Of a stretch of 64,000 nucleotides of DNA, positions 1-16,930 are shown piece after piece. Under the pieces are notes generated by a model. That model did no database searches, was not told the DNA's origin, and saw only the letters and a list, made by a program, of their open reading frames with translations. The first letter of the stretch is position 1; each line of letters opens with the position of its first letter. The DNA comes from Epiperipatus broadwayi. Taxonomy: Eukaryota > Onychophora > Udeonychophora > Euonychophora > Peripatidae. The stretch lies in the NCBI GenBank assembly GCA_028023455.1, contig JAQFVV010012531.1, positions 122,001 through 186,000 on the forward strand, written 5' to 3'. Both the position numbers and the translations under genes were made by a program.

Positions 1-628
1 AATTAGACTTCCTGACTCTAATGATTCTTAATTTACAAGAGTCTTCTCCTTATTATTAGTAGAGATGCAGTCGTGAGATAACTGTCCAAAATCAATTCAA
101 ACCAATTTCTAGTTTGGAAATGGATTTGATGAAAAAATGTTAATAGCTAACTAAAATCCATTAGCTTTGTTTTAGATTTTACTTTTCTTAACTTTAATTT
201 ACAAATTCACCTTTTTTAAAAAAATCATGAAACAAACTTCCCATGCCTTTAATTATTTTTAGACAGTCAACAACTGCATCTTCCATCTTGAATTTATATG
301 TAGTTTTATGACAAAAAAAAAAGTAATTACAATATTAAAATAAAAATACAATTTAAAAAAAAAAAATTATTTAGTATTTTAAATTATATATATAAGCTCC
401 TGTAATATATGTATATATCTGAGTCGCATCTATAAAAGTTAATATTTAAAATAATTAAAGAAAATTTTTATTTCAGATTTGTATTTATAAATCTCATAAA
501 TGCTTCTCAGAAATATACATATAGTCTATATACATTTTACAAAAAAAAGAGAAGGAGCAGGATGACACGTGGGCTGTGGTAGAAAAATGAAACTCGATCT
601 TGAACTAAGGTCGACTGTTTCAATATAT
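1..628 (-). repeat. Interspersed repeat, copy 1 (truncated by window start)
   Basis: This stretch is the reverse complement, with modest divergence, of 51573-52190. Matching landmarks include the segment with acacgtgggctgtggtag near 565-583 and the window's first 23 bases, which match the end of the other copy. The repeat probably continues left of the window. No coding potential was recognised, and the short ORF inside it is not supported. The family is unknown. Confidence 0.8.
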
Positions 629-2080
629 ATTTCAAATATTACCACCCCATATACATTTTATCTGTTAATAGTTAAGCCACTATTATTAGATGATGGAAAT
701 AGTCAACATATCACATCTATTAAGCCATTATCTCATAAAACTTTATCACATCTATAAGCATTAGCATTTCTTTTATTCTAAATCTATTTTAAGATTGTGG
801 TGGTTTAGATTTGGGACTCATGGGACTAGAAGGCTTAAAATCATTCATTTAACTCATTTAATCTTTTATAATTCTGGTTTTAATTTATATTTAGTAGAAT
901 CTTTGTCTCTTGGGCATCATACCTATATTGGTACCATTTATACCATTACAGTTTTTGGCATCCAACTGTGTGGCTTGATTTTTAAACCATTGGCACCTGA
1001 GACCAGTAAATTACATAGGTATTTTTGTGTATAAGACATCACTAGCCATTTTAATAATATATGATTAATGATCTATTAAGGTGAAAATGAAATATATTTG
1101 GAGTGCTTAGTTAATGCATTTTTTAAAAACTTTGATCACTGAAGTAATAATTATTTTCAGTAATATTTTGTATGTTGTTTCTGATAATGTATAAATAAGC
1201 TTGTTTTATATATATATATTGTTAAAATATCATCATGGAAAGTACTAGTTTAGAAATATTGTCTGAAACAAATATCTCATGTCTCATAATCATAGCCTTC
1301 ATAAAAATATACATTTATTTATTAGTAATTTCATCTCTCTCTGCTTGCTATATTTGGTAGTGGCAAAATCCCTCTCACTGATCCAAATATATCTTTAAAA
1401 ATAGTAATGTTTAAGCATTTGAATCCTGAGATAATTAATTTACTGATTAATAATTTCAGATTTATCTGTATTGTTAGTTTTCATCTCTTAAGTTATTCAT
1501 TAGGTTTATGTTTATCTCCTCTGTTTTATTGATTCAGTATAACTTTAAGATGCTATTTTTTTCTTTAATTTAGAATTCAAAATCTATTTTAATTTGGAAG
1601 TTAAATATTTTATTTCATTTTAATCAAGCTTACATAATTAGATACATTCTTGATTATTAACTACTTAATAGAAATACGAATTAAATCAATCTTTTAGTAT
1701 CTTATTTTAGATTCTAGTAATTAGTTTAATTAACTTAATTTTATTAATATTAGATAGATGTAAGGTGAAGATATTGTAAGATCTGTAATACACTTTGTGA
1801 CTTGCCCCTAAATTTGCATATGCTAGCCAGCCAATGTTCATATAGGACACTATATGGCCTTTTATATTATGAATTATGTTTTATGCACACCAGTTATTAT
1901 ATAATATCCTGTGGTATTCGGAACTTCTTTATTATAGATGTTTAATTATTTGTTCTATGTTATCAGTGTGTGCTTCTTTTTATATTGATTATTACCTTGG
2001 GTTGGAGGTTACAATATATATATAATAATTAATAAAAACAAGTCACAAATTGTGTTACTTACTTTTAAGCTCGTACTAAA
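629..2080. other. AT-rich non-coding stretch
   Basis: Low-complexity AT-rich sequence with short TA tracts. I see no exon with acceptable splice signals and an open frame, and no recognisable element. Given the DC-STAMP exons downstream, it may lie in an intron of that gene, but this is not shown. Confidence 0.4.
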
Positions 2081-2376
2081 ATGTTCACTAGATGGAGCTT
2101 ATCACTATCTCCAAACAAGCTTTAGTTATAAGTGCCAAAAAAGAAAGAATTCAGATTTTCAAATTGATAGTAACGTATTAAATAAGTGCTGATGCTTGAG
2201 TTGGAATTTTAGATCTAGTGTCTGAAATCCTAACTCCTCACTGAGGTGAGCCCTAAGCTCGAAACCAATTGATCTGGAGATGAGGATTTTCGGATAGAGA
2301 TTTTGAATTCTTTCTGTTTCGGCACTTAAAATTAAAGCTTGTTTGAAGCTAGTGGTAAGCTCCATCTAGTGAACAT
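2081..2376. mobile_element. Palindromic MITE (about 75-bp inverted arms)
   Basis: The left end atgttcactagatggagct (2081-2099) returns as its reverse complement at 2358-2376. Similarity between the arms extends about 75 bp inward and includes the segment caaacaagcttta. The internal part of about 150 bp is not palindromic. This is a non-autonomous foldback or MITE-type element. The superfamily cannot be assigned because no clear target duplication was seen. Confidence 0.75.
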
Positions 2377-2920
2377 ATATATATATGTGGAAATATTGTA
2401 ATATTTCATATTTAAAAAATCACTGTCAGATATTAATAGACAGTAATCTATTATTTTCAACAATAGCATCAATTAAAAATTATTATATATATTGAAGTAC
2501 ATAGAAATATTTATTTCATATTTATAGAGATAAGTAAACAAGGAAAGAGGTTAGTTAAATGTCATAAACTAAAATTGTAGATAATACAACCAGCTAAATG
2601 TTTCAGAGTAAGATCTTATACAACAGAATTCATTTTTACAAATATATAGATATAGAAATACATTTACAATTTAGGTGCAAGATATTTACTTTAGTTTGTT
2701 TTTTGTTTGTTTTTTTTGTAAAATACTTTTCTTTAAAAAAAAAATATTTTATTTATTATTTACAATCAAAAAACTTTAAATCTGTGATAATGTCTGAACT
2801 TATAATAAGAATTAGATAGGATGAAATAAGTTTTATCATAATGTAGTTAAAATGTAGAAATCAGAAATAAGTTTGCAATATAATTTTCTTCTTCATTTTC
2901 TTATGTATTAATCTCTACTT

Positions 2921-3132
2921 TTACATATCATACCATTTACAACTTTCTTAAACACTTTAATAATACTATTTTTTATATCAAAACTTTATTATTAGAGTTT
3001 TGATTTTTCTTCAGTCATCATCAAAGAAACAGGGTTGTCTGCAGGACAATCGAAACTGATAGAATAAAGTTTTGATATAAAAAATTGTATTGTTAAAGTG
3101 TTTAAAAAAGTTGTAAATGGTATGATATGTAA
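2921..3132. mobile_element. MITE with about 68-bp terminal inverted repeats
   Basis: The left arm begins ttacatatcataccatttac at 2921 and runs through a segment reading atatcaaaactttatt. The right arm, about 3062-3132, is its reverse complement with few mismatches. The loop of about 70 bp carries the only GC-richer sequence (gtctgcaggacaatcg). Non-autonomous DNA element, superfamily unknown. Confidence 0.75.
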
Positions 3133-3185
3133 ATACGTTTGTGTTGTATTATCAAAAAGAACTAATGAACTTTAATATTATAATA

Positions 3186-3294
3186 GTAAACAAAGGAAGT
3201 AAATCACCCTTAACAATATTCTTGATCCTTGTTCAACATTTACAGTGCTTTTAAGTCATAGTCTGAGGGAGGGTGGTTTACTTCTTTTGTTTAC
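3186..3294. mobile_element. Short MITE (about 24-bp terminal inverted repeats)
   Basis: gtaaacaaaggaagtaaat at 3186-3204 is mirrored by the reverse complement at 3274-3294. The roughly 60-bp centre is unrelated. It sits only about 50 bp from the preceding MITE, so this is a cluster of small DNA elements. Confidence 0.7.
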
Positions 3295-3539
3295 ATATCA
3301 TTGAGTTATGTTTAATTTAAAGTTTATGATAATAGTAATATTACTTGTTTAATCTTTACTTATATTTTGCTATACTTATTGATTTTTTGTTATAAATCTT
3401 TCATTAGTCCACAAATAAAAATTTGTTATAGTGACTTTTCCTCTATAATTAAAGTATTAATTTTCCATTAATTAAAAAATAGTGATATAAATAGTCTAGT
3501 AAAATCAATTTGTCTCATTCTTATTCTTTGTGCTGGTTT

Positions 3540-4030
3540 CAACATAGCAATTATCATCTAGCTATTAAGTGACAAGACAAAACATCCTTAAGTGCACTTA
3601 GACTCTTTCAAATGAATTGCTATTTTGCCTTAGGGAATTTCTCTTCACTGATGAAAATCACAAGCTAGAAACTAATCTGAGGACATGAATGAGTAGGCAG
3701 GCACTAGATAGGAAATTTGATGCACAAACTTTTTAGCATCTATTGATTACTATAATTTGCACTGTGTGATGCTACTGTTTGGAGAGAATTGTTATTGTTT
3801 TAACATATTGTGTAAGCATAAGAAATAGGGATCATGTGATATTTTAATGATTTATTAACAATCATGGTCAAATGATGATGGCAACTACAGTTATTAAAAA
3901 ACTAAAGGTATAGATACTGAACTGGGTCCAGATTATATGACTATACAAGTAAATTAGCTTGGATTGAAAACATTATTGTGTTTAATTTTGGTCTCATAGC
4001 TTTATACTTAACTATAAAAACAATGAACTT
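3540..4030 (+). repeat. Palindromic-family repeat, copy A (half unit)
   Basis: The stretch shares blocks with 12540-13500 and 41367-41741. Examples are the segment reading caagctagaaactaatctg, a gatgcacaaact block, a tactgtttggagag block, and gattgaaaacattattgtg near 3961-3980. Here only one arm is clear, so it looks like a half copy or an eroded foldback. No ORF. Confidence 0.65.
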
Positions 4031-6372
<2,342 letters not shown>

Positions 6373-6443
6373 AATATGGATATCATATGGTTTCATTGTT
6401 TTTTTAATTATAAATAAATAACAGGGTTTTTTGTTTGTTTCAG

Positions 6444-6543
6444 TGCCCGAAATTATAATAAAAATTATTTACAAAATATTAATTACGACAATATCTATAT
6501 AACTAAATACTTTCGCAGAATAGATGCACGTAGACATGAACAG
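6444..6543 (+). CDS. DC-STAMP-domain protein, exon (Y-I-T/R-R-I-D segment)
   Basis: This is an internal exon of a DC-STAMP-domain multipass membrane protein (DCST1, DCST2, spe-42, sneaky family). Members of the family act in sperm-egg fusion or sperm activation. The acceptor is tttttgtttgtttcag at 6428-6443 and the donor is CAG|gtacat. The frame enters with two bases from the previous exon and leaves in phase 0. The reading is open and contains the block NYDNIYITKYFRRIDARR, which resembles the family's conserved segment ahead of the LPL-K motif. The next exon lies only 108 bp away in the same phase. The preceding exon was not found and probably lies before the window. The family call is by eye from memory of the domain; the exon structure is read directly. 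Confidence 0.75.
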
Positions 6544-6651
6544 GTACATAAATATATTGTTAAAAATTTAACTAATTCTTTCTTTTATGACTAATTATTG
6601 TATAATTATGGGAAACAATTTACATTAATCACCAATAATTATATGTTTTAG

Positions 6652-6747
6652 GATAAGTTAACACTTCTCCCTCTGAAAAAATTAGAAAAAATTAAAGTTA
6701 TTGAAGAAGCAAGCTTACTATTAAAGGGCGCTGAAAAGAAAAAATTT
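6652..6747 (+). CDS. DC-STAMP-domain protein, exon (LLPLKK segment)
   Basis: This is a 96-bp exon, phase 0 at both ends, between the acceptor tatgttttag and the consensus donor gtaagt. The 32 codons read D-K-L-T-L-L-P-L-K-K-L-E-K and end in a Glu/Lys-rich stretch. The family carries a Leu-Pro-Leu motif followed by a basic and acidic cytosolic linker before the next membrane helix, so this fits. The other two frames are closed near the start. Base composition and codon variety stand out from the flanking AT-rich DNA. It joins the exon at 6444-6543 through a 108-bp intron and the exon at 12148 through an intron of about 5.4 kb. Confidence 0.75.
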
Positions 6748-9700
6748 GTAAGTAATCATTATTCCAGCCATCAAACAATGATTTATATATTTGTGTCTTT
6801 ATATGTCTACTATATAAAACATGCCTTAAACTATAATGGAACATATCTGCCTGTCATGTTCATATATCTGAATCAAATCTGGACTGGATAAAATTTCAAT
6901 TTTTTTTCAGATTCTAATCAGAACTTGTATTTTTTCACCTAGCTCACTTAATCATCCAACTTTGGTTAGTAAATGGACAGTCAGTTATTTTTAAGTATGC
7001 TTGATTATTATTTTAAATGTCTTATTTTAAAGAAGATATAAAATTCAGTTATTACTGCTGGTTTCTGCAAGAATTTAATTTTATTTGTTGATGTGTACAA
7101 ATGCTAGATTTATAAAATGATTATTATTGCATTCGCATAGGTTTTAAAAGAATAAAGTATAATTTTCAATATATTGGCTCCAAGTTGTCAAACATTCTTG
7201 CTCTTTAAAAGGTTGTTTTAATTCATTATCATGCTTCATTTATAAGTTGGAAATATTAATTTAAGCACCCATAATCTTATCATGCTTCATTTCTCTTTTC
7301 TTCATAGCGTAAGCATGTGTTTTAAAGACCTACAGAAGTCCCTAGTGACGATTTTTTCAGACGCTCATTGCTAAGGTTTACAGCCTTGTTAAAACTATTA
7401 TTATAGTCATCTGTAAATGATAAACTGTTTTTAAAAAAAAAAAAATGCTAATATCATTTATCCAATATACTATTTGAAATGTATATTTTCTGTTGTCTTG
7501 TAATTTTTCATACTATTGTGAATTATGCTATGTTTCTACTGTTAGTTATTCTACTTATTTAATCTACAGTAGTCAGTCACAATGGCTATATTTTTGTTTG
7601 TATTAACAACTTCGTTTTTGTTGATGTCATATTTTTCAATTGCTGCTTATTAATTTAATTTTTAATCTTACCTGGATGTCCCAGAAAGTCTATAGAATAT
7701 TCAAAAACTCTTTTGTTGACTTTATTCGATATGATGGTATGAATATTAAGATTAAGGACTCTTTTATTTTATTGGTAAATGATATAAATATTAACTTTAA
7801 TATTTATTTTATTTTATATGACATACATTTGTCTCTATGTATTTCTGTATAAAGTTTATTCATGCTTTTAATAGGCATTTTCATGCTAAGTTTTCAGAAT
7901 ATTTCTAGAATAATATTTTAAAATGTATTATACTTGTCCCTTTTTGAAATTATTTTGAATGGGTGTAAATGCTGGAAGAGTTTAGAAGCTAGTGTATATT
8001 TTTATTGTTTAATTTTTATGCCACAAATATATAATTAACTATATTTTGCTACATTTATTGTTTTATCATTTTTTACACATCACTTGTTTCTCTCTTCTAG
8101 TTTATTGTATTATACCAGTGAGTTTTGCTATATTTCTGTAATATTAGCCCTTTCTTCTGATGGTTCATTTTCATATTTCCAGATAAGAGACACAGTCTTA
8201 GCTCATTATTGCCCACATGTATAGGTGCTTCTTTGAGTTTGTGCCATCATCCTATTTTGCCTTTCCTTTCTCAATTCCTTTGTTTAAAGCTATGTGTAAT
8301 GCACTAACAATGTCTTTATCCTGGAATATTATATAATATTTTGAAGGTATTGCAGAATGTCACCCATACCTTCAGTTGCACTCTTTGTAAATCTGAGTGA
8401 TTTTGATATGTAAGTCTTGCAGATGTGTCTAGATAGCATATCCAGATATTTTATATCCAATAAAATATTTGATATATTTATAATTGTATATGTGGCTACA
8501 TAAAATTGTATACATCTTGTTCAGCATTCATCATCAACTATGGATTGATAAGATGATATTTTACTTAATGTATTGAATATTTTCACCTAGGGACTCTATA
8601 ATAGTAAGACAACTTTATTGAATTTATCAAAGTGATTGTAAGATTTATTGGATATCATTACTATTATTTCTAAATTGTAACATAATTTTCATTTATATAT
8701 TTTTTTTATTTGGGGGAATTTTTAATAATTTTGTAAGTTATAAAGTAGCTTAATATTTGCCATTTAAATGTTAAAGTATCAATAAATATTATTTTAATTA
8801 TTAATTTATGTTTATTTATTTTTTATCATTATCTTCATCTTTCAGAAATCTAATATCGCACTTATTTATTTTATGTGTTGAGAGTACAAAAATATAAAGA
8901 AATATGATATGTCATTTTATTTAAAATTATATTACTGATGTTAAGATAATGTCAAAAATTATTTTATTTAATTAAAAATGAAAAAACCATTTAATCAACT
9001 GCTATAAGATCACTATAATCAATTTAATTTATTTTTGATCAAGCTATAACAGCACTTTACTTTGTTCATTATGAATTAAGATAATAAAATTGCTTGATTT
9101 TATCTTAGTAAAAGATTAAGAGAAACCCCAATGATGTGATATTTTGGATAGCAACAAAATCTCTTTCCTACTCATTATATTCAGAATATCATCCTAGGGT
9201 GTTATAGTCATTTTTAATTTAAGAGTTTTCATGCTTGATTCTAATTCTAAATTTAATAATTATTGATTCAATAAGATATCATCTTAAAAGTAAGATCTAT
9301 CTTGTTGCCATTATTTGTTACTTGGATCACATTCTTGGTTGGTTTTTAAGAATTAGTAGTAGAACAAAATGATTGATTATGAGATAATTCATCATAAAAG
9401 AACCCTGAGATTTATTTATCAAATTATTTAAGACAGAATTGCTATATTTAAGATCAAATAATTTTAAGAAAGAGAACCATAATAATAAAGAAGAACTATA
9501 TCTTAAATCTGGTGGTTTTGAAAGATAACATGATAATTATAAGATTTGATTATATTTTAAAGAATGTGCTGAAGAAAGAAGATTTGAAAATAACCTAACC
9601 TTTTCTGTGTCACATACTTAAGATTTTAAGAGTTATTATATTTTAAGAGAGAGTATGAGAATATTCCTCCTGGTCAGATGGTTTTGCATTTGCTTTATTA

Positions 9701-9896
9701 ATGCTTATGTTGGGCTCTTATTATTACAGCAGCATATGCATAACCCTGAGCTTAGCCTATATTAATATTATTGAGCTTATCATTATTATTATTAATTTTA
9801 TGTTTATAATGAAGTCATAAATCCTCTATTTAATTATCACCTATCTTTTTAGGTTACAATTTTGGTCGGTATCTATTGTCTTGCATCATATGTATA
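6748..9896 (+). other. Intron of the DC-STAMP gene, first part
   Basis: AT-rich intronic sequence. It holds short TA-rich and homopolymer tracts and a few pyrimidine-rich stretches without a matching open exon. No mobile element with recognisable ends was identified. The short ORF at 7640-7852 has a low-complexity Asn/Ile/Phe composition and is not supported. Confidence 0.5.
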
Positions 9897-12147
<2,251 letters not shown>

Positions 12148-12274
12148 ATGTCTACAATAGTAAGGCTTTCGGTTCAGCTGATTTTTGGCATAATTATCAT
12201 CTTCTTAGACTCAACTTTTTATGATATTCTAAAGATTGTACAACGTCATAGTCACATAGAATACCATCAAACAG
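12148..12274 (+). CDS. DC-STAMP-domain protein, transmembrane exon
   Basis: The exon follows the strong acceptor tgtttgtatttttttag and ends at CAG|gttttt, a weak but legal donor. It enters in phase 0, matching the exon at 6652-6747, and leaves in phase 1. The 42 codons form one hydrophobic helix (block LSVQLIFGIIIIFLDSTFY) and then a D-I-L-K-I-V-Q-R-H-S-H-I-E-Y-H-Q-T segment. DC-STAMP proteins have a Leu-Asp-x-x-Leu-Tyr helix end followed by an Arg-His-containing stretch at this point, so this is the most diagnostic exon. The frame would close three codons into the intron, which supports splicing. The next exon, expected to start Gly-x-His, was not found and may lie beyond the window or be too diverged to see. 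Confidence 0.78.
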
Positions 12275-12539
12275 GTTTTTAAATCACATAAATGTATATA
12301 TGTTTTATTTATTTTTGCTTATCACTTAAATAATAATTTTTTTTTTTACCAAGCAAGTAAAATATTTGAAATCTTTGAAAGATATGAACAAAATGGCTAG
12401 AGTTGATGGATGTAACCTAATAAACATAAATTTTTATGAGCAGTTTAATTATGTACTAAGAGAAATTGATTTAGAACTGAGAAAAGTAAAAAAAGTAGTT
12501 CCGAACAAATAAATAATATAGAAATAGTAGCAACTTTCT

Positions 12540-13505
12540 CCATAGACCAGAGCCACCTAGTGAAAACTGTAGTAGCCAAGAGATGTCAGAAATTTTATCA
12601 TTTAAATCCCTATATAATTCCTATTCATTCATTGTTAACAGATTAGTTTCTAGCTTGTGATTTCTGTCAATGAGGTGCATTGAATCATAGAACAATGCAT
12701 CTAGATCTTTGGATCTATTGCACCTCTTAAACAGCTATTTTTTTACTTTTTCACTTAACTATAAAGCAACAAACCCAAACTGAACACACAAATATTGTTT
12801 TCAATCCAAGCTAATATATATGCCTGTATAGTCACACAGATCTGAACCCAGTTCAGTATCTATATATTTTGGTGGCTTTGTTTTTTTATAAATATAGTCA
12901 CTACCATCAGACTAGGGCTGATATTAAACCACTAAAATGTCATATGACCACTATCACATCTTATACTTAACAGTTAGTGTAAGCATACGATGTGGTGATC
13001 ATGTGATGTTTCAATAGTTTAATACCAATCCTATCCTAAGGATGTATGACTTCAAGTTATAAAAAATGAAGACACTTAAATATATAGGTATAGAACTGTT
13101 TTCAGATATGTATCATTATACAAACAAATTAACTTGAATTGAAAACATTATTGTATTTCTAGGTTGAAATCATTGCTTTACAGCTAACTAAAATGTTAAT
13201 AACTCATGGAGATGTGTATTGAATCCAAAAATCTAAGTGCACTGCTCTCAGATCCAAGATTCCTCCCTCATAAAAGCATAAGCTAAAAACTAGTCTGTTA
13301 ATATTGGATCAGTAGATCCTAAATAAAGATTTAAATGTAATAACCTTCTGGCATTTGTTGTTTACTATAGCTTGCATTGGGGTTGCACTATTGTATGGAG
13401 AAAGTTGCTATTATTTTAATTGCTTGTACAAGGATAATAAATGATGGTCATGTGATGTTTCAATGGTTTAGGATTGGTGAGGATGACATTTTATTTGCAG
13501 TTATA
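12540..13505. repeat. Palindromic-family repeat, copy B (large foldback)
   Basis: Inverted internal arms are visible. The block at about 12795-12870, containing ttgttttcaatccaagct, is the reverse complement of the block near 13080-13155. Outer arms at about 12540-12740 and 13210-13430 are also related, sharing ctagtttctagcttgtg-type and gcactgctctcaga-type sequence. The same blocks appear at 3540-4030 and 41367-41741. No ORF is preserved. It lies downstream of the last supported DC-STAMP exon. Confidence 0.65.
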
Positions 13506-14399
13506 TATTAAACTATGTTTATCATCTGGTTAAATGTTTTAAGAAGTATAATATTTTTTCTAAACATTTACTCAACTGTATGAGGAAATTAGTTCATCTC
13601 TATAATTACAAGTAAAATGCTATTGACATGAATCTTCAAATAATCATAAACCTTTCAATCTGTCAAATCCTGGAAAATGTGTATCTAAATATAACAGCGC
13701 TATTTCTGATGACGTATAAAGATTAACATTGATAATTCGAATGGTTTGTTACTCAAGAGATCATAAAAATGTGTGCACTGGAAATGACAATGCTAAATCA
13801 TAATCCCTGAATGCCTTAAGTTCCAGTGTCTTTCATTTTACTTTTACACTAAACCATATAGGATAAATAAAAAAAATTGCTTATTATTGCTCAGGATGTC
13901 ATGTGAAATTCAAGTACCAGAAGTGATTAAGCAGTGCTAATCCGAAGAGATTGAAATCCAGTATAAATTGCTCTATTCCTGCACTAGGTAATGTTGGCAA
14001 GATTAACACTACAAAAAGCTCCATATGTTGATGTTATATCTTTAAAACTTTTTAATTAAGACAGAAGTTAATGAAAAGCATCAACTAGTTATTTGTAATG
14101 ATATGTATGTGTATGCTTAAATGCATATACATATATAGGTATAAATTAGCAATGAAAATAAATAATAAGTTTAAATAAATTAAAGAATTTTTAAAGACTG
14201 ATTCTTTTAAAATAGGAAATAAAAGTTATTTATAATTCTTAAGATTAGAAAAAAAGATTATTTTCTAAAAGTAAAAACAGTTTAATTAATGAGAGTGGAA
14301 TTCAGAATGATAATGAGATATAAAACAATTAAAGGAATTCAAGTATAGATTTCCTTCAGGAGATAAACTATAAGCTTAAAAATAACTTATTAATTAAAG
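13506..14399. other. Non-coding stretch
   Basis: AT-rich sequence with no supported gene or element. An acceptor-like site at 13891-13894 is followed by ten codons and a stop, so it was not accepted as an exon. Confidence 0.4.
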
Positions 14400-15130
14400 A
14401 TAGAGAGATAATGATATAAATTCTTGTTTCCAGCATGGAGCAGTGAGAGGAAGAATCACCTGAGAGGATGGACAGGAGTATGAGCTAGTCAACTTCAGAG
14501 ATTGAAATAATGAATGAACTCAGTGCAAATCTGATCAAGAAAAGGACACTTGATTCTTGGAGCTTCATCTATGGACATGGACTTATAAGAGAGTGCAGAA
14601 TGTCACCTATATGCACACTGACTTCAAGTGCAGAGATATGGCCTACAAATGTGTTAACAGTCGGCTAGGACTCTTAAAGGTTATATTGATCTGTATTATG
14701 ATTTATGTATGCCTATGGGCTTAGGAATATATGTGTAATGTATATAGATGTATTTATAATTTTTAATGTAGTTAGATCTTGCTAAGAATATTTATTATTA
14801 AATTGCATTTAATCTAAATCTAATAGAGTTGTGTAATTACTGTGGAATTATTATCATTAAATAAGTCTGGAATTGTTACATTTGCAGACAAAGCATCCAA
14901 CAGTAAAGAAGGCTGGATCTACCAATTGGTGCAGTCACACAGTCTTGATAAAAAAACCTCAGCAGTCAGCCCTAGCAAGTGGTGCAGTTTGCAGTTCAAA
15001 TAGGGAAAGTCAAAAGTACCTCAGAGACACAGTACAGAGGCAGTTCAAAGTTTGGAACTGTAAGTGAAATTCACAGTAATTGAGACCCTTCAGAGTTGCA
15101 CTCAGATCAAGTCTTAATTCAACTGCTAAA
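14400..15130 (+). other. GC-richer block with exon-like signals, unclassified
   Basis: The block is less AT-rich than its flanks. It includes an open stretch with a good acceptor (ttgttacatttgcag at 14873-14887) and a consensus donor (gtaagtg from about 15060). The translated stretch at 14888-15059 is rich in Ser, Gln and Lys, and its DNA repeats gcagt-type words. That makes a decayed mobile element or LTR fragment as likely as a host exon. Its phase does not fit the DC-STAMP exon at 12148-12274, so it is not assigned to that gene. Confidence 0.3.
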
Positions 15131-16239
15131 GAAGAAAAAACAGAAGTTTTAACTAAGCTATTGCATATAGTACAACATAAGTTTTGAACAAGCTTTTAGA
15201 ATTCTATGAATTTAGTCATAAAAATGGTTTGTATAATGAAAACCATGTGCTAAATTTAGTTAAAATCTAGATATCATCTTTTTATAACTTGCCTTCACTG
15301 AAATAAAAATGTAAAGAAGAAATTATCCTCTGCAAACTTGTCTTCAATCAAGAGCATGAGTCTCTGTCTGTTAGTTTTACATGGGAAATTTATTCAAAGA
15401 AAATGGATAAAATTTTGTTGATGTTAACTTGGAAATAAAATACTGTGCACCAGAAAAAGAACAAATTAATCATGTCCATGTGTAAAAGTCTTCAAAAAGA
15501 AAACTTAACTGGAAAAACTGGAAATTATAATTGGAAGAAGGAATCCATAGAAAAAAAATGAAACAATGGTTTAAAGTATTTTTGTGTGCACACTGTATTT
15601 TTATTAATTGTAAAAATGATATTTTTTATATAAAAGTAATATTTTTTGTAAGCATTGATAATTTTAAATATTTTCACTAAGTTAATATTTTCAAATTGTG
15701 AAACATACTTTTTTTAATCTATTTAATTTTCACTAGATTTTTTTTAGAAAATTTAATTTTTTTAAACTTATTTTTTTGTGTGTGAAATATTATTTTCCCC
15801 TTTTAAAACATTAACAAAAGATTAATAAAGCTAAATCAAAGATTTTTATCTTTGATTTTGAAAATGTTTTTCTGACTCTTAAGAGTTATTTTAAAGAAAT
15901 AATTTAATTAAAAGTTAATTTATAAATAGAAATCAACTGAATTATTGTATTTTTTATAAAAAATATATATATTTTGGATAAAATGAATGTCTAATATTTC
16001 ATACTATCATGTCATTTTTTGTTCATTGTTAATCAATTAATTATTAAATAATTGTTTTAAAAAAATATTTGTCTTAATTTCTTTATTCTATCCAATTTCT
16101 GTTTTATAAATTGCAGTGTGTGTAACTTTATTTCATGATAGTTTAATGTTCAAAGATTTAAATGATCCCAATAAAACTATTTACTTATTGTAGGGTAAAC
16201 CGAGGAATTATTTAAAGTGATTTATAATAAGCTGCTTTA
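15131..16239. other. AT-rich non-coding stretch
   Basis: T-rich and A-rich low-complexity sequence with many short runs of T. Nothing coding or structural was recognised. Confidence 0.4.
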
Positions 16240-16930
16240 TTTATTTATTTATTCTTCAGAGCAATAGTTTATAGTTCTTGCTTTCTGAGCTAAATTTGTG
16301 CATAACACTTAGTTATCAAGTAGGTGTTAAGTTTAGTGTTATGGACATCCAATTGATGATGATTCTGATTGGTGCAAAGGGGGGCCCTTTAATATCCATG
16401 CACTAAATTTCATTTTATTATTTCTTTAGAAATTTAGTTTATAGTTGGATAGTACATTAATAGTACTAAGAGGCTAGAGTATTGATAATGGTCAGGATGT
16501 TTTAGTATCTCAGCATTCATTGACTTATTGTTGTCATTTGATGGAGTAGTACCTAAGTATGTACATCCAGATAATTATTGTTTGTATTCCTGCCCTAGAT
16601 TTAGTAGTGGCTAAATAATTAGATTTGTCTATAGTGGACCACTTTCAAATACAGTCAAGATTGACTGTTGATTTATTTTTATTGTTAATCATTCATGATG
16701 ATGAATGATTAGTACTTATGTGTAATTGATCAACTTATAGTTAGTTCTATGTTAATCTCTCAAGCTCAGTCCTTTTATATTTTATATTTTGTTTATTTGG
16801 GGATGATGATGGTTTTCCAGTTTCACATAATTCAGTCCTAATGTGGTGTACTGTTACAAATGGCTGTCCAATTGTGGAACACTGTAACCTTATATTCTCT
16901 TTTATTAACCCTCTATTTTATTGTATATTG
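16240..16930 (+). repeat. Dispersed repeat family, copy 1
   Basis: The stretch is colinear over about 650 bp with 56230-56860. Shared landmarks are a tatggacatccaattgatgatg-like block, a gtgcatggatattaaaggg-like block, and atcattcatgatgatgaatg at about 16687-16706. The two copies are in the same orientation and clearly diverged. No ORF and no terminal repeats were seen, so the class is unknown. Confidence 0.7.

Noticed and set aside
13895-13924. Acceptor-like site with a Gly-Cys-His-Val reading that could follow the DC-STAMP exon ending at 12274
   Set aside because: The frame hits a stop after ten codons and there is no usable donor, so it is probably a coincidence.
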